Source of the DNA: a virus | DNA: 46,199 nucleotides | IMG/VR virus record: IMGVR_UViG_3300023174_000268 | Span: 1-46,199 of that record | Direction: 5' to 3' (one strand) | In this document: positions 9,001-17,552 of the stretch, piece after piece | Position numbering within the stretch: position 1 is the first letter of the stretch | Layout of the letters: each line of letters starts with the position of its first letter | Notes under the pieces: generated by a model | Told to the model about the DNA's origin: nothing | The model's input: only the letters and a program-made list of their open reading frames with translations | Databases searched by the model: none | Made by a program: the position numbers and the translations under genes

Positions 9001-11723
9001 CCAGTTGTAAGATAATACATAATACCACTGCCAAGTGCCATATTTAAATCGCCTGTAGTAGAATTTATTAATGAGTTAGCGCCTAAAGCAAAATTGTTGT
9101 TTCCAGTAGTATTAGACTGAAGTACTCCAACTCCAATTGCAAAGTTTCCAGAACCAGTTGTGTTACTAGCAAGAGCTAGTTGACCAAAAGCAATGTTACT
9201 GGTGCCAGTTGTAGCAGCACCTTTACCTATTACATATCCATTAATTGATACATCAACCGTAGAAGTTAACTTGCCTGTTGCGTCAATCTTGGCTAACACA
9301 GTCCCAACAGAGTTCTGCCATTCTTGTAGATTAGCGGTTTGAGATGCTACACCACGTATAACTGCACCCACAGTTGTTGTTGCACCAGTATTTACACTTA
9401 GTCTTCCATAGCCAAGCGTTGTACCTCCTGCATCAAGATTTGCATTTGATGATATACCATACCCACCTGTTGTTACAAGTGCACCATAAAGTTCCCACCC
9501 TGATCCATACGACTTAGTAAGAGAACCATCTCCTAAATATAATGTTCCAGTCTGTCCTGCTCCAGTAATACCATTCCAAATACGTGCAGAACCTGTAAAG
9601 ACATCTAAACCATATGATAATGCAGTAGTTCCTGCACCAATTCCAATATTACCAGCAGCATTAACCTTAGCAACTACTGTGCCGCTTGAATTCTGCCATT
9701 GAGTTAAATCTCCAGTTTGAGATGGATATCCTCTAATTATAGAGACGGTAGTTACAGCACTCCAAGGGGATGCGGTTAAGCTTGCTCCTCCTATATTATT
9801 TCCTGCGCCTATAGATGCGGCATTTAAATTTGCTTGAAAATATCCATTACCTTCTACGCTGGTCCATGCAACGACATTACCAGCAGAATTTTGCCATTCC
9901 TGAAGTTTGGCAGTTTGTGAGGCTGCGCCACGAATTACTGCACCAACAGTTGCGGCAGAGGCTGAAACAACACCTAATTGATGAGTTGCAGAACTTGAGC
10001 CAAGAGTTGAGGAGGTTGAGTTTATACTTGTATAGCCACTATTAAAGATTTTAAATTTTGGATTCCAAGCACCAGACTGATATTGAAAAACTGTAAACCC
10101 GCCAGTACCACTGTTTTCGCTGCTAAATACAAATTCTGCTCCACCTCTTTGACCAGGAGTAGTCCAGTTGTCTCCGAACACTTGAAAGTACGCCCCGCTT
10201 TGCATACCTATTGAAGTACGACCAATAGCGCTTGGATTATAAATTGAGCCGTTTTGTGTTACAGCTAAAAGAATGTTAGATGCAGAATCTTGCCACTGCT
10301 GTAAGTCTGCAGTTTGAGATGCGGCACCCTTGACGATTAAACCAACAGTAGTGGCGGCTTGAATTAAATTCTGTTGCCCACCATTAGCGTCAAAACGATT
10401 AGTTAAAACATCCGACGCATTACGCCAATCGTGACTTGTATAAGTTTTGTAAATGCTTGCGCCATCTCCAGCATACAATAGTCGTTGACGAGTATCAGTA
10501 CTTAAATGCCACACATCTTTTGCTGCGGTAACTACTCCACCTGAGCCAATACTCGCCAACACAGTTCCAGCAACATTTTTCCACTCAGTTAAATTTGAAG
10601 TCTGTGCATTAATTGCTCTAATTACAAGAGAACCACCAGTGGCATTATTATCTTGATTTAAATATAACTGTATTCCAAGACCAGAAAGCAAACCAAGTGT
10701 GCCAGTTTTATATATATTATTATTGCTTCCATCAGAACCATCTAGCCTAAGACCATTTCCAAATATTTTTCCAGCTGAATCTACATAACTTAAAACTGAA
10801 CCAGCGCTATTCTGCCATTCCTCAAGATTGGCAGTTTGAGAGGCAACACCACGAACTTTAACTGCAACACCAGTAGTACTACCTGATTCAACAGATAACG
10901 CAGCACTAAAAAAAGTTCCGTTTACTCCAATAGCAACATTTCCAAAAGACTTAATGCCACCAGCTGTGGCAAAAAGTCCATAAGGACTCATACTTGCATA
11001 ACCAAAACCACTACTATCTTGCCACTCCTGAAGGTTTGCAGTTTGTGAGGCTGCGCCTTTTACAATTAAACCTTTGCTTGCTGCATCAAATCCATTTACA
11101 GTAACAGTTCCACTGTTTGCAATTATCATTTTACTTGTATAAGTTATTGCATTTCCAGCAGTTCCAGATGGGGCAGTACTAAAATTAAATCTTCCGTTAC
11201 CAAAATTTATAAGAGTTGAGCCAGAGCTTTCAAAATATTTCCATCCTGAATTATAATAAGTATTTGTCCCTAAGTTATAGTCACCGCCAGTTTGACTATT
11301 TATAAAAATCATTCCTTGGCTTAAATGTATTATATTATAGGCAGATACGGCGACAGATGAATATGCACCAGAAGTTCCAACAAAACCTACAATTGGTGAG
11401 GCAAAAGTATTATTACCAGTAAAAGTATTGGCAGTAGCAAGATAAGGAACACCAGTAATTGCTGAACCTGATGGAATTGTTACTGTGCCAGTAAATGTAG
11501 GGGAAGCAATGGGAGCCTTGGTAGCAATTGCAGTATCAACATCATCAAGACGAGCTTTAACTGTTGCTTTTGCACCCTTTGGACTAGTTCCTAATTCACC
11601 TTCAATAGCTTCTATTGCATCATTAGCATTTGCATGTTGCTCTGAATGAGATGGACTATTTATTGGGCTGGCAGAAGTTGGATTTGTAAAGTTATCTAAT
11701 GAGTTAGGGTAATTAGTAGCCAT
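6096..11723 (-). CDS. Giant tail-fibre protein with at least 12 repeated modules (1875 aa)
   Basis: The longest gene of the window. The first 60 residues (NSPSHSEQHANANDAIEAIEGELGT, read in parts) resemble the attachment region of phage fibres. Next come about twelve clear copies of the ASQTANLQEWQNSAGT module and three degenerate ones towards the C-terminus. One YadA-like block (GSGNFAIG, NTAIGQGAG) lies near residues 830-950. The last 250 residues lack clear modules. It starts with ATG at 11723, overlapping the stop of the 80-residue gene before it. It is paralogous to the 1212-residue fibre, and the pair may form successive segments of one long fibre (inference). Confidence 0.8.
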   Translation of the reverse strand: MATNYPNSLDNFTNPTSASPINSPSHSEQHANANDAIEAIEGELGTSPKGAKATVKARLDDVDTAIATKAPIASPTFTGTVTIPSGSAITGVPYLATANTFTGNNTFASPIVGFVGTSGAYSSVAVSAYNIIHLSQGMIFINSQTGGDYNLGTNTYYNSGWKYFESSGSTLINFGNGRFNFSTAPSGTAGNAITYTSKMIIANSGTVTVNGFDAASKGLIVKGAASQTANLQEWQDSSGFGYASMSPYGLFATAGGIKSFGNVAIGVNGTFFSAALSVESGSTTGVAVKVRGVASQTANLEEWQNSAGSVLSYVDSAGKIFGNGLRLDGSDGSNNNIYKTGTLGLLSGLGIQLYLNQDNNATGGSLVIRAINAQTSNLTEWKNVAGTVLASIGSGGVVTAAKDVWHLSTDTRQRLLYAGDGASIYKTYTSHDWRNASDVLTNRFDANGGQQNLIQAATTVGLIVKGAASQTADLQQWQDSASNILLAVTQNGSIYNPSAIGRTSIGMQSGAYFQVFGDNWTTPGQRGGAEFVFSSENSGTGGFTVFQYQSGAWNPKFKIFNSGYTSINSTSSTLGSSSATHQLGVVSASAATVGAVIRGAASQTAKLQEWQNSAGNVVAWTSVEGNGYFQANLNAASIGAGNNIGGASLTASPWSAVTTVSIIRGYPSQTGDLTQWQNSSGTVVAKVNAAGNIGIGAGTTALSYGLDVFTGSARIWNGITGAGQTGTLYLGDGSLTKSYGSGWELYGALVTTGGYGISSNANLDAGGTTLGYGRLSVNTGATTTVGAVIRGVASQTANLQEWQNSVGTVLAKIDATGKLTSTVDVSINGYVIGKGAATTGTSNIAFGQLALASNTTGSGNFAIGVGVLQSNTTGNNNFALGANSLINSTTGDLNMALGSGIMYYLTTGAYNVGIGYGALSGATTGYENLSIGISSLTSTTTGFRNTAIGQGAGYLNVTGSSNVFLGYNAGYNETGSNKLYIANTNTATPLIGGDFSAKTLTVAGSTSIISQNASSSVLLVKAAASQAGSIIQWQNSSGSTIGEITNQGIFRNTYNYVQNLQGLGGGSGLYLNDVTTTAFNTNPANLVFKVQGFASQTANLQEWQDSAGTVLASVGPTGGLTTNSTGYSNTALSIVNNSSTVFEINQYGQSWNSTNSTFGNYYNTDGGTLPRLSVFTSGAGQKGAIIRGAASQTANLQEWQNSAGTALSYIKPDGSLYVVGNSNTAWISGPSTSGTNQISANGNDLAFSPYFDGLFAPANAAGRWRPVNDATSDLGTSGQRWKDVYATSAVLNSNSASKVGLVVKGAASQTANLQEWQNFAGYAGTAIDSSGSFYAPGIYSSYLMQATAGGAAVVPLTVKSAASQTANLQEWQNSGGTALSRVAPKGNIYVGATQTGLSGQVNGSGVVTQNTSPLFVRGTQSGQNLIELWAYGKDAFITGAVGNGTSVTYTTSIAHGFTTSDYVIINGISYSGGSGNLNIPGGNTVSAVTTYTFTVPNTSTQTYTSGGYVRNAEYPSNILQAYRSDGMSLFTIGGSGGFAMADVMSVANVGYQQAGLSIQPNLTSSAAIRMYGRSAQTAEVLDVRNYIYKSGGSDSIFAIVPDYSVSANADGYSAWVRMRNAATPTVNPTSAGYLYVGSGALNYMGTSNVPQQIVGADGSVKFTSPAAGVIPLIIQHTASPTSSYFEIRNSAGTALWGINSAGESLTRTTTKYGANIQNDSNNNNTALSISAPSSGGSGVALYIYSGSTTRDIAKFDNSGTVKLTITSDGSLKGGNSSTISANTATTVDTVAISSFTTIEYTISIKQGSKVRSSKVLVHTDGTSIDSTEYGIMEMGGGITGILVTASVSSTNSILEVTITDAATTNATVKLIKTML
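6630..11070 (-). repeat. SQTANLQEW module array in the 1875-aa fibre
   Basis: Twelve clear and about three eroded copies of the 16-residue core lie at irregular spacing. Intact copies occupy the N-terminal two-thirds, and eroded ones such as SAQTAEVLDVRN lie near the C-terminus. The intervening sequences are largely unique, as if modules had been shuffled. Confidence 0.8.
8850..9240 (-). repeat. YadA-like head repeats in the 1875-aa fibre
   Basis: Units such as NIAFGQLALASN, NFAIGVGVLQSN and NTAIGQGAGYLN recur about every 14 residues and end in NKLYIANTNTATPLIGGDF, a segment almost identical to one in the 1212-residue fibre. Confidence 0.75.
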
Positions 11724-11965
11724 TATGGAGTACCGCCGTCAATTACAGGATCCATTGGATAGGTTATATTGCCCACTGAATAAATTGCACCGTCGTATGT
11801 GTGAAGATGATCGGCCAACTCACCTGCTACTGGTGTCCATGTTGTACCATCATATACTCTAAGTTCTTCTACAGCAGTATTATAATAAATATCTCCACGA
11901 CGTGCACCCGTTGGGTTTGTGGATAATTCTACTGCATTAAGAGGGACTAATCTTTTTACAGACAT
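11723..11965 (-). CDS. Small fibre-associated protein (80 aa)
   Basis: Contains ARRGDIYYNTAVEELRVYDG and TTWTPVAG. The GDIYYNT..ELRVYDGTTW pattern is common at attachment or hinge regions of phage fibres and recurs in the 437-residue neighbour (GQIYYDTSNNTMYYYNG). It is probably an adaptor between fibre segments (inference). The 1875-residue fibre begins at its last base, so the two are translationally coupled. Confidence 0.6.
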   Translation of the reverse strand: MSVKRLVPLNAVELSTNPTGARRGDIYYNTAVEELRVYDGTTWTPVAGELADHLHTYDGAIYSVGNITYPMDPVIDGGTP

Positions 11966-11976
11966 CTACTGCCCCC

Positions 11977-13290
11977 TTATCCTACAATTACTACCGTATA
12001 TGCTCCAGCTGCTGGTGCGACTGTGAATCCTAGCGTTACAACAGAAGTTGAAGTTCTAACTACATCGCACTCTACTGTATCAAATGTTGAAGTGTCATAA
12101 ACCTGAACTGTAACAACCCGTGTACCTAAATTATGTGTAACGGGTACCTGTGTTAAAGATCCATTTCCTACTGTTGTTGTATACTTTCTTGCAATTGAGT
12201 GGTAGTTAGTGCCATCATTTGTAAGTCCCCATGTTGCTGCAGCCTGACTTGAGCCTGCTGATTCTCTCCATAGGATTTCTACGTCTGAAGACGTACCACG
12301 CTCTACTCTTACTCCAGCATCTACTGTTGGAGTTCCTGTAAAGTCGGTATTAAGATTAATCTTATTATCAACAATATTTACTTGAGTAGTATTTACTGAG
12401 TTAATTGTTCCTGTTACATTGAGGTTTCCACCAACTGTCAAGTTGTTAGTAACAGTTACATCATCTGGGAGACCAATTGTTACTGTAGTTCCTTCTCCAG
12501 ATGTTGGGCTAACAGTTACTTCATTTGTTGTACCTAAAATGTTTTGTACATAATCGCCAGTTGTATCTGTTCCAAGTGCTACAGAGTTTGGCTGTACTGT
12601 TGTGGCAATTGAAACACTGCCAAGATTTGTCATTGTGCCAGAACCAGTTACATCTCCTGTAAGAGTAATTACTGGATCTTTATTAAGTGTTACTGCTCCT
12701 GCTGTTACTGTAAAGTCTGTTGAATCAAATGAAGCAACACCCTTTACTGATGAAGTTGCATCTTTTGCAGTAATGGTAATAGTATTATTTGTTACCGCTG
12801 TATCAATTGCGGCATCTCCTGTTACAGTTAATGTATCTGTAAGAAGATTTACTGTATCTGTGCCAGTTTCTCCAGCAATAGAAAGTACAGTTGCTACTGT
12901 TACTGTTCCTGCTGCAGTTAATTGACCTTGAGCGTTAACTGTAAATGTTGGAATTGCTGTTTGCGATCCATAAGAACCTGCAGTTACTCCAGTATTTGTA
13001 ATAGAAATTGTTTCAGTACCAGCTGGGTCCCCGTAGGTTGCTGTAATACCTGTTCCGCCAACAATTGTTGATCCAATTACATCTTGAATAACTTCTGTGG
13101 AGCCAGACATTGGCATCCATGGACCATTAGGTGATGTTAGTCCATTGTAGTAGTACATCGTATTGTTCGATGTGTCATAGTAAATCTGTCCAGTTACAGG
13201 TGCCGATGGAGCTGAAGCTAATCCCTGGATTCTGGCGTTCTGAAGCTCATTCTTATTAAGATTGATATCAGTTACAAATAATCTTGCCAT
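11977..13290 (-). CDS. Tail-fibre protein (437 aa)
   Basis: The N-terminus (DINLNKNELQNARIQGL, then GQIYYDTSNNTMYYYNG) is typical of the virion-attachment part of fibres in AT-rich aquatic phages. The middle is Thr/Val-rich beta structure (GDVTGSGTMTNLGSVSI, NLTVGGNLNVTGTI). The C-terminal 80 residues (TVGNGSLTQVPVTHNLG, VTVQVYDTSTFDTV) look like a small beta-sandwich that recurs as an end domain in phage fibres. The start has an AAAGGAGAA Shine-Dalgarno sequence. Confidence 0.7.
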   Translation of the reverse strand: MARLFVTDINLNKNELQNARIQGLASAPSAPVTGQIYYDTSNNTMYYYNGLTSPNGPWMPMSGSTEVIQDVIGSTIVGGTGITATYGDPAGTETISITNTGVTAGSYGSQTAIPTFTVNAQGQLTAAGTVTVATVLSIAGETGTDTVNLLTDTLTVTGDAAIDTAVTNNTITITAKDATSSVKGVASFDSTDFTVTAGAVTLNKDPVITLTGDVTGSGTMTNLGSVSIATTVQPNSVALGTDTTGDYVQNILGTTNEVTVSPTSGEGTTVTIGLPDDVTVTNNLTVGGNLNVTGTINSVNTTQVNIVDNKINLNTDFTGTPTVDAGVRVERGTSSDVEILWRESAGSSQAAATWGLTNDGTNYHSIARKYTTTVGNGSLTQVPVTHNLGTRVVTVQVYDTSTFDTVECDVVRTSTSVVTLGFTVAPAAGAYTVVIVG

Positions 13291-13303
13291 TTTCTATTCT
13301 CCT

Positions 13304-13741
13304 TTAGGATAGGTAAGCTATCCCACCGAATGGTTGAGCCATTGTCAGTGTTATTTTGTTAATACTATTATAGTCTATTCCAGTTTCTAATATATCGCCT
13401 GCGCTGTTTTTAACAGTCACATTTGGGTTATACCCCATATTATGAGTTATTTCAAGAGCCCAGTAGGATCCTTGATTTGTGACTTGGCCAATTGAAAATG
13501 GATAAGTAATAGTGCTTGTAGTTAAAAGAAAACTAGTTGCTCCGACCCAGGTTAAATCTGTTGCTTTTGGACCATAGAATCTTGTTGTTACCTTATCGTA
13601 ATAAAAATCTCCTTCAAGGCCTAGATTTTCTGCGGGAGTGCCATTACCATTTAATATTGTTTTTCCTCTAGGGCCTTGCGGTCCAGGAGAAGAAACAATT
13701 ACATCATTTACAACTTCCGTTACTATAACTGTATCTGTCAT
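13304..13741 (-). CDS. Fibre/baseplate protein with collagen-like segment (145 aa)
   Basis: Begins with a beta region, then a short collagen-like GPQGPRG, then GLEGDFYYDKVTTRFYGPK, the hinge-like pattern seen in fibre proteins, and a C-terminal domain (ALEITHNMGYNPNVTVKN) resembling the end domain of the 437-residue fibre. A small trimeric fibre is likely. Its start overlaps the stop of the 116-residue gene by one base. Confidence 0.6.
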   Translation of the reverse strand: MTDTVIVTEVVNDVIVSSPGPQGPRGKTILNGNGTPAENLGLEGDFYYDKVTTRFYGPKATDLTWVGATSFLLTTSTITYPFSIGQVTNQGSYWALEITHNMGYNPNVTVKNSAGDILETGIDYNSINKITLTMAQPFGGIAYLS

Positions 13742-14091
13742 TATATTGTTACCGATCTGTTAAGTGTTAAAAAACCTTCTAGCAATTTAGTTTTGTTTAA
13801 ATTTGAGTCAGTTATCATAATGTCATATGATGATTTTGGATAGAATAGCTTATTAGTTTGAGTTGGAGTCATCTTAATAGATAGTTTACCAAGCAATGGG
13901 GTTACTGTAATTCCTCCAGTTGACGGTGAATTTAAAGTAAATGCTAACTTTGATCCGCCTTTTTGATCACGAACTTGCATTTTAACTGTTGATCCTGTTA
14001 AGTCAATAGGTAATCCACTATTGTCTTTATATTCAACAATAAATGAAAAAGTAACATTTTGATCTACTTCGAAATTCTTTTGTCCTGCCAT
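13741..14091 (-). CDS. Baseplate-like beta-sandwich protein (116 aa)
   Basis: The sequence FEVDQNVTFSFIVEYKDN, then SGLPIDLTGSTVKMQVRD resembles the Ig-like N-terminal domain of phage upper-baseplate proteins that anchor fibres. It has no membrane segment or cysteine. It is the first gene of the fibre cluster after a terminator, so it may open a separate transcription unit. The family assignment is by pattern only. Confidence 0.55.
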   Translation of the reverse strand: MAGQKNFEVDQNVTFSFIVEYKDNSGLPIDLTGSTVKMQVRDQKGGSKLAFTLNSPSTGGITVTPLLGKLSIKMTPTQTNKLFYPKSSYDIMITDSNLNKTKLLEGFLTLNRSVTI

Positions 14092-14114
14092 TTGCTAAAT
14101 CTCCTAAATAGGAA

Positions 14115-14144
14115 AACTCCTATGCTTATTTTAGCACAGGAGTC
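14115..14144 (-). terminator. Terminator-like hairpin after the holin-like gene
   Basis: On the minus strand ACTCCTGTGC and GCATAGGAGT pair with one mismatch around an AT-rich loop and are followed by TTTTCC. It lies between the holin-like gene and the fibre cluster. Confidence 0.6.
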
Positions 14145-14164
14145 GTCCTAATTGATTTTAAGAA

Positions 14165-14389
14165 CTACTTCTTTGTGAAACCGAAAGCTGGCTCGTTACT
14201 ATTAAGTGCTTTAAGAATAACTGGCAGGCATGCTGCTATTCCGCCCTTAATTAAATCTGATGGGTCAGTGTTTCCAGTCATATAAAGAGCAATAGATGCT
14301 CCTAAAAAGTGGCGACCATAACTTGCTAGTGCTGCTAGAATTTTTTCTTGCATTTCTACTAGTCCATTCTTCTTTAGATCTTTTGTCAT
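14165..14389 (-). CDS. Holin-like small membrane protein (74 aa)
   Basis: After a charged start (MTKDLKKN) comes one strong and one weak hydrophobic stretch (ALASYGRHFLGASIALYM and GGIAACLPVILKAL), with a short charged tail. The ASYGRHFLGA..ALYMTGNTDP pattern is familiar from small holin-like proteins of aquatic phages, but no biochemical role is certain. A strong AAGGAGG precedes the ATG, and the leader holds two perfect hairpins. A second holin-like gene sits beside the endolysin at 43894, so this one might serve another purpose. Confidence 0.5.
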   Translation of the reverse strand: MTKDLKKNGLVEMQEKILAALASYGRHFLGASIALYMTGNTDPSDLIKGGIAACLPVILKALNSNEPAFGFTKK

Positions 14390-14406
14390 TTAGATCCTCC
14401 TTATTT

Positions 14407-14444
14407 CTGGGTATTGTACCCAGTAATTTTGGGTTTTACCCCAA
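14407..14444 (-). terminator. Pair of hairpins between the reductase and holin-like genes
   Basis: CTGGGTA-TTG-TACCCAG is a perfect 7-bp stem. Beside it, TTGGG and CCCAA form another around TTTTAC. They follow the reductase stop and precede the next Shine-Dalgarno sequence, so they may end the reductase transcript or stabilise an mRNA end. Neither has a long U tract. Confidence 0.45.
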
Positions 14445-14460
14445 TTACATTATATACCTA

Positions 14461-16395
14461 TTAGGCGGAAATGTCTACAATCTCACAATTTCCGTCTGAC
14501 GTACAGGCTAGAGTCTGTGTTCCGCTTGTTCCGTCCTCTGTCTCATAGAAAGACAAATCTTCCCAACGAATTTCCTTGGGCATCTTGGCAACCAAAGATT
14601 CGTACTCTTCTTTTGTTACTTCTTGATATGGAGCTTGCTTATAGGAGTGATCTGAATGCGGCAAGAATGAGATACCAGAAACTTCATCAAAGTTCTTGTA
14701 TACCCAGGCTCCTACCTCCATCCATTCATCCTCTTTAACTGAAACTGTAATTGATGGCTTATGCTCACACCAAGCACGTTGGTAAACTAGCCAAATATTT
14801 AAATGCTCAATAGCTGTTAAGTCATTTCTAACAATTGCACCCTCTGGTGCTTTTACTGGAAATGAAAATACGTAAGTTTCGTTTGGCTTCATTACGTCAT
14901 CTTCTACTGGAATACCAACTTCCTTTAAGAATGTAGAAATTGGATCTCCTTTAGAGCCACGAACTGTACGAATATAATATGGAGAATGCCATGCATGCAT
15001 TCCTGAAGACACCCCGACCAATTGAGATACTGTTCCTGATGGCTTTACGCATGTAATAGCGGCAGACTCTGGAATCCCAATTTTCCCAGCCTCATCTTTA
15101 TTCTTTGCTCTTGCTGATTCTCTAAGAGTCATCAAAAATGCTTCTAGTGAAACTAAGTCTTCTTTGCCTGACATAAACTTATGTCCAAATTGTCCAGTAA
15201 GAGATACCCCTAGTAGGCGTTCTTCTTCTGTATTGTCTTTCCAGATTTTGCGAAGATATTTAAAGTCTGTAAGCGTTGACTGCCACGTTCCAAGAATAGT
15301 TGCCAATTCAACTTTGCGTTCAATATCTTTCTTTGTATCATTTTCACGTAATACGACTTCTGAAAGGTTACAAAACTGATAAGGACGTAAGATGATCTCT
15401 GAACAAGGGTTAGTTCCGTAGTGTATATCTGGATCTCTTCTTCCGAATTTTGCAGCCTGTGCTTGAGCTGCCGCAACGTTATAGATTCCACGTTCTCCAG
15501 ATTTGGAGTCATATAGAGATTTCCATTCTGCAATAAATTGCTCCATGTCTGGCTTGCGTGAATACGCAACAGAGTTATTAGATAGTGAACGCTGGGTATT
15601 ATTTTCCCACCAGTTGCCAGATTTTGCTGCGGCCATTTCAATATCATTAATATTAGAAAGAGAAATCATGGCTGAGCGACGAACTCCTCCAACTACAACA
15701 ACTTCACCAATCTTGCACATAATGTCATGCGCTTCAATAGGCTTTAGATTGCGTCCTGCTGCTGATTTAAATTTTGCAATAGTAAAATCAAATAAATTAA
15801 CTAATGGTTGTGGTCCAGAAGATCTGCCACCCATTGTTTTAAGTCTTGCGCCTGCGGGACGTACCTTAGATACATCGATTGCTGGAATTTGTCCCGACCA
15901 AAGTAATGCTAGAAGCTCACGGTATGCTTTTGCCCAACCTTGTTTAGAATCTTCTACTAAAATAGTTGTCGTTGATTTTTCAAATGATTCTGGAACGGCA
16001 GGAAGTTTATTAACATACTTATACTCAACAGAGAATCCTACACCTGTGCCACACATAAGGATATACATAGTCTCATCAAATGATCTTGGATTATCTACTG
16101 GTACAAATGAACAATTATATCCTGCTACGTGATCTCTATCTAATGCGGCACCTGCTGTCATTACTGATCGCATTGATGGCATAACATTTCTGTTAAAGAC
16201 TGCTAACTTAAGTTCTTCTATTAATTTTGATTCTGGTTCATATGCGTGTTCTTTAAAAAGATGGTTTAACATAAAGTCAAAGTATCTATCTACTGTTTCT
16301 CCCCATGTCTCACGACGGTTTTCTTCTGACAGCCATCTTGCATAACGAGACAACGCAATAAAATTTTCGTATGGGTTTTCAATAGTTCTTGACAT
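14461..16395 (-). CDS. nrdJ: Adenosylcobalamin-dependent (class II) ribonucleoside-triphosphate reductase
   Basis: A single-chain enzyme reducing ribonucleotides to deoxyribonucleotides with a B12-derived radical. The monomeric Lactobacillus leichmannii type fits: MSRTIENPYENF start, YNCSFVPVDNP with the first redox cysteine, and NPCSEIILRPYQFCNLSEV with the radical and second redox cysteines exactly 11 residues apart. A C-terminal pair (ACTSDGNCEI) is the likely shuttle, spaced CX5C rather than the usual CX4C. I chose ATG 16395 because MSRTIENP opens the conserved protein; a TTG frame extends 22 codons upstream. It raises dNTP supply during infection without a small subunit. Thioredoxin at 38195 could recycle it. 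Confidence 0.9.
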   Translation of the reverse strand: MSRTIENPYENFIALSRYARWLSEENRRETWGETVDRYFDFMLNHLFKEHAYEPESKLIEELKLAVFNRNVMPSMRSVMTAGAALDRDHVAGYNCSFVPVDNPRSFDETMYILMCGTGVGFSVEYKYVNKLPAVPESFEKSTTTILVEDSKQGWAKAYRELLALLWSGQIPAIDVSKVRPAGARLKTMGGRSSGPQPLVNLFDFTIAKFKSAAGRNLKPIEAHDIMCKIGEVVVVGGVRRSAMISLSNINDIEMAAAKSGNWWENNTQRSLSNNSVAYSRKPDMEQFIAEWKSLYDSKSGERGIYNVAAAQAQAAKFGRRDPDIHYGTNPCSEIILRPYQFCNLSEVVLRENDTKKDIERKVELATILGTWQSTLTDFKYLRKIWKDNTEEERLLGVSLTGQFGHKFMSGKEDLVSLEAFLMTLRESARAKNKDEAGKIGIPESAAITCVKPSGTVSQLVGVSSGMHAWHSPYYIRTVRGSKGDPISTFLKEVGIPVEDDVMKPNETYVFSFPVKAPEGAIVRNDLTAIEHLNIWLVYQRAWCEHKPSITVSVKEDEWMEVGAWVYKNFDEVSGISFLPHSDHSYKQAPYQEVTKEEYESLVAKMPKEIRWEDLSFYETEDGTSGTQTLACTSDGNCEIVDISA

Positions 16396-16486
16396 TTTTA
16401 AGTAGCACCTTTTCTCCGCCTTGCGGTTATATAATTTTTGATTGAAGTCTAATTCTACCAAAGTTTAATTCAAAGGGGAAGGGGTA

Positions 16487-17473
16487 TTAGAATTTTTCTG
16501 TTAAATGACTAAATGCATTCTTGGTCAACTCAACCCAATTATATTCTTTATGAATCTTAGTTGACTGAGCAAAGTAATAACCAGAGTATACTTTAAAATT
16601 ATTAGCAGCATCTGCCATAACCTTTACTAAATGTTGATAGTCTGGTTCAAATACTTGTCCTTCATGTGCATATTCCCATGGAGAGTCTATTAGATCTGAT
16701 TTTAACTTAAGGGGACCAATGTAATCTTTATACTGTGCCCAATCATAAGTAGATATTGTTGGCATACCGCTTGCAAGTCCTTGAAGCGGAATAAAACCAA
16801 AACCTTCTCCATAACTTGGGTATACAAGAATGTCATGGTCATGGTAAAGCTTTACTAGAGACTTATCGTCTAGCTCATCTGTTATCAATTTGATATTGCT
16901 ATATAAATCGCCAGGAACCCCAATAATGTTTTTATCTAATCTATTATCATAAATACGAGTAGTATTACTTTTATGTGCTTTTATAGTTAAAGAGTACTTA
17001 GGGTTATTGCCATAAAGTTCTACAAATGCATCCACTACCATTTGTCCCGCTTTTCTTGGAGCAGGTTCTCCAACATGCAAAAATTTTATAGTGTTAGATT
17101 CTAATCTCTGTTTTGGCGTCCAGATATCTTCAATGCCATGTGAATAAACTTTAACATTTTTATATCCATTATCTGTAAATACATTTGCACACCAATCTGA
17201 CGTAGCCCATATCTCATCACAAAGATTTAGCTTTTCTCGCCAGCGTTCTGGTATAACTGTTGACTCCCATGGAGTATATGCAATCTGATATTGACCTCTA
17301 TGTAATTTATAATTACTAGGCTGTGTAAAATTTAATTGAACATCGGCTTTTGGATCAGTCCAATTTACTGTGTGTCCTAAAAGTTGTAATGATTTAACGA
17401 TATGTTGCGCTGCATATCCATATCCTGTTGCAGGATTTAGTCCTAATCTGGGCATTCCAAGCGATATATTCAT
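16487..17473 (-). CDS. GT-B glycosyltransferase, group 1 (GT4-like)
   Basis: About 328 residues. The C-terminal half has the donor-binding pattern of GT4 enzymes: FLHVGEPAPRKAGQMVVDAF, then VYPSYGEGFGFIPLQGLASG. The usual E-x7-E is E-x7-Q here, so the second acidic residue is replaced. It may glycosylate phage DNA, virion proteins or host surface polymers; the sequence does not say which. It is the first leftward gene at a divergent control region. The ATG at 17473 (MNISLGMPRLGL) is preferred because longer starts overlap the operator palindrome. Confidence 0.8.
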   Translation of the reverse strand: MNISLGMPRLGLNPATGYGYAAQHIVKSLQLLGHTVNWTDPKADVQLNFTQPSNYKLHRGQYQIAYTPWESTVIPERWREKLNLCDEIWATSDWCANVFTDNGYKNVKVYSHGIEDIWTPKQRLESNTIKFLHVGEPAPRKAGQMVVDAFVELYGNNPKYSLTIKAHKSNTTRIYDNRLDKNIIGVPGDLYSNIKLITDELDDKSLVKLYHDHDILVYPSYGEGFGFIPLQGLASGMPTISTYDWAQYKDYIGPLKLKSDLIDSPWEYAHEGQVFEPDYQHLVKVMADAANNFKVYSGYYFAQSTKIHKEYNWVELTKNAFSHLTEKF

Positions 17474-17494
17474 ATTTGTCTTCTGGTCAACTAG

Positions 17495-17528
17495 CTTGAC
17501 ACCCGCTGTCAAGTAATGCTACTATTAT
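17495..17528 (+). promoter_or_regulatory. Palindromic operator and TGTCAA-N10-TATTAT promoter
   Basis: CTTGACA-CCCGC-TGTCAAG has perfect 7-bp arms and sits between the divergent glycosyltransferase and lysozyme genes. Its right arm, TGTCAA, lies exactly 10 bp before TATTAT, the spacing of the phage's other rightward promoters. The left arm read leftward is a consensus -35 sequence. A regulator bound here could control both directions. Confidence 0.6.
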
Positions 17529-17552
17529 AGTTCGTTATCTCTAAAGGAGGAA

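Noticed and set aside
2505-11070. Regular repeats resembling a CRISPR array or diversity-generating element
   Set aside because: Repeat lengths and spacings are irregular and in frame, spacers are coding, and there are no Cas genes, reverse transcriptase or template repeat.
14407-14444. A cobalamin riboswitch for the B12-dependent reductase
   Set aside because: These hairpins are after the reductase, and the reductase leader is under 100 nt, too short for the known cobalamin riboswitch.
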